Source: Saxidomus purpurata
Lineage: Eukaryota > Mollusca > Bivalvia > Venerida > Veneridae
Assembly: GCA_022818135.1 (NCBI GenBank)
Contig: JAFMSR010000009.1
Span: forward strand, 20,896,115 to 20,960,114
DNA: 64,000 nucleotides
Direction: 5' to 3'
In this document: positions 62,566-64,000 of the stretch, in pieces
Numbering within the stretch: the first letter of the stretch is position 1
Layout of the letters: every line of letters starts with the position of its first letter
Program-made: the position numbers and the translations under genes
Notes under the pieces: generated by a model
The model's database searches: none
Seen by the model: only the letters and a program-made list of their open reading frames with translations
Told to the model about the DNA's origin: nothing

Positions 62566-64000
62566 GTATGTACGAGGTTTTGTTTCTGTTAAGTATTTCC
62601 TTTTAACGGCATTTTGGCATGGCATTGTGTTAATGCCAAGACTTCGATCTAAACTTACATTTTCGTCATTTTATACCAAATAATATTGCTGATAATGCAG
62701 CATCCCCAACTATTTTAACCATCGTGTATTGGAAAACCGACATGCGTTTTTACAAAGAGTAAAGAAGGATATTATTAAATAACTCGTCATAACTTTCTTT
62801 CTGTTTAACATAAAAAATTTGTCATTATCACAAATGTTAGTTTAATTTGTCTGCCATTTCATGAATATTTTTTTGTCAATCTAAAGTATTAAATCAATGG
62901 TCCTTTTTACGTTTAAAAACCATTACCGACCGTTTTACGGGCTTGAATTATAGTGGAAACGCGAAACAATGCCAGTTTAGGTGCAAATATTGCACTTTTA
63001 ATTCAAATTTTCACCTTTTTTGCTAAAATAACAGAACAAATGTCACTATTACGATGTCTCGATATTTCATTTTACTTTTTTAGATATATAAAAATAATTA
63101 TGTTTAATGGATATATTAATTTTGCAGTCCTTTTTAAGTTATAAAAATAATTATGTTTAATGGATATATTAATTTTGCAGTCCTTTTTAAGTTTAACTCA
63201 ACTAACCTGTTATGTTTAAATAAGAATTTACCGCTTCGGCAGTACTCGGCTTTTTCGTAAGGCACATTCTTTTTAACGCCGATAGTAATAGTTTGTCACT
63301 TAGTATGCTTTTTAAAGTTAATTCGCCTGATCAACGTTAATAACTATTTTTCACGAATATTACCATGGGCATGTTTATAAAACTAATTAACTGATTCGTA
63401 TCCCAAATACAACTTCATAAAACATATGAATAAAAAATAAGTACATTGTCGTTGAAAGCATAATTATTGAACTTATAAAAGTGTTATAATAGTTATGAAT
63501 TCAAACAAAACCTTGTGACCGGATCGCACCTTGGGTAAGAGGGGTAGGGGTAGTGTCATCAGGGCACAGGTGATATTACTTGTTCAATGTATATTGTCAA
63601 TTATTGTTCACGTCTTTTCATTAAAATAACGTAAGACTGTTATCAACGCGATTGTTACTCTTATTCTTCACACGGTACTTGTAAATGGAATTGAATTACA
63701 TGTTTCATTAACAGTTATAAGTAAAGCATCATAATAAGGATAAATAGATATAATCATTTAAATTGATATTACAAATTGACAACGATTCAAATAATCTTTA
63801 CACTTGAATGGGGTTTAAAGTGGATCAGTTGTATGACCCTTAATCATTTTACCTATCTATTATCTGGATATTGCCTGCGGGTAAAGTAATTTCCTGTCTT
63901 TGTTTCACGGACACGCGTTTCTTGCATACGCAGTGTTGTATAATATATCGGTCTGTACCCTCTGAAGCTTTTTATAAACATTTTACAGTATATAATTTTT
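62566..64000 (+). other. Intron 57, incomplete, to right edge
   Basis: AT-rich DNA with no module-like or tail-like exon. It holds the 53-base tandem pair at 63087-63192. Confidence 0.6.
63087..63192 (+). repeat. Two 53-base perfect tandem copies in intron 57
   Basis: 'tataaaaataattatgttta' to 'gcagtcctttttaag' occurs twice with period 53. Each copy has a TTTTGCAG that looks like a splice acceptor, but the downstream frame is not open for long. Confidence 0.85.

Noticed and set aside
1..64000. Integrated viral or retrotransposon protein genes
   Set aside because: No reverse transcriptase, integrase, capsid or transposase motif was recognised in any frame; the mobile DNA seen is non-autonomous.

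Overview
This is eukaryotic nuclear DNA, most likely from a bivalve mollusc. The evidence is AT-rich spacers, short GT-AG exons in long introns, RING-less B-box genes of the kind expanded in molluscs, tRNA-derived SINEs, and repeats with tandem cores of about 165 bases that resemble elements common in clams and oysters. The species cannot be fixed from sequence alone; a venerid-type clam is a guess. No bacterial, phage or viral gene was seen.

Positions 1-15044 hold two tandem paralogous intronless genes for B-box / coiled-coil / NHL-like-propeller proteins (TRIM-like, no RING). Copy A (5986-7803) is cut by an in-frame TAA at 7396-7398, with the same frame open on both sides. Copy B (13604-15044) is intact until it runs into a scaffold gap. 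Homology between the two loci extends several hundred bases upstream of the start codons, so a segment was duplicated and later separated by insertions. The spacers carry dispersed repeats, one nearly complete SINE, a perfect CRE/E-box palindrome and a cluster of hairpins.

Positions 15045-15544 are 500 N, a gap of nominal length. It hides the 3' end of copy B and the 5' end of the next gene. Any reading frame that crosses it is an artefact.

Positions 15545-62565 are one giant plus-strand gene. I resolve 57 exons, about 12.1 kb of coding sequence or roughly 4,000 residues. Intron phases agree at every junction, although two junctions need weak donors. About 130 CPxGxYC-type Cys motifs form tandem Ephrin_rec_like (GCC2/GCC3) modules. 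These are followed by a Cys-rich stalk (54863-57097), a membrane-proximal beta-rich domain that may be a metal-free cupredoxin-like fold (57410-60300), one transmembrane helix (60379-60440) and a cytoplasmic tail with a coiled coil. The gene runs off the right edge after 62565. It is probably a large type I surface or lumenal glycoprotein of unknown function.

The most unusual feature is how this gene has evolved. A higher-order block of modules recurs at least ten times, with introns at different places in equivalent blocks. Several introns contain decayed copies of neighbouring exon ends, with their splice donors, as if short exon-intron junction segments were repeatedly duplicated and then died. 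Introns also host a 20-bp minisatellite, three tandem-core transposon-like elements, foldback elements and SINE fragments.
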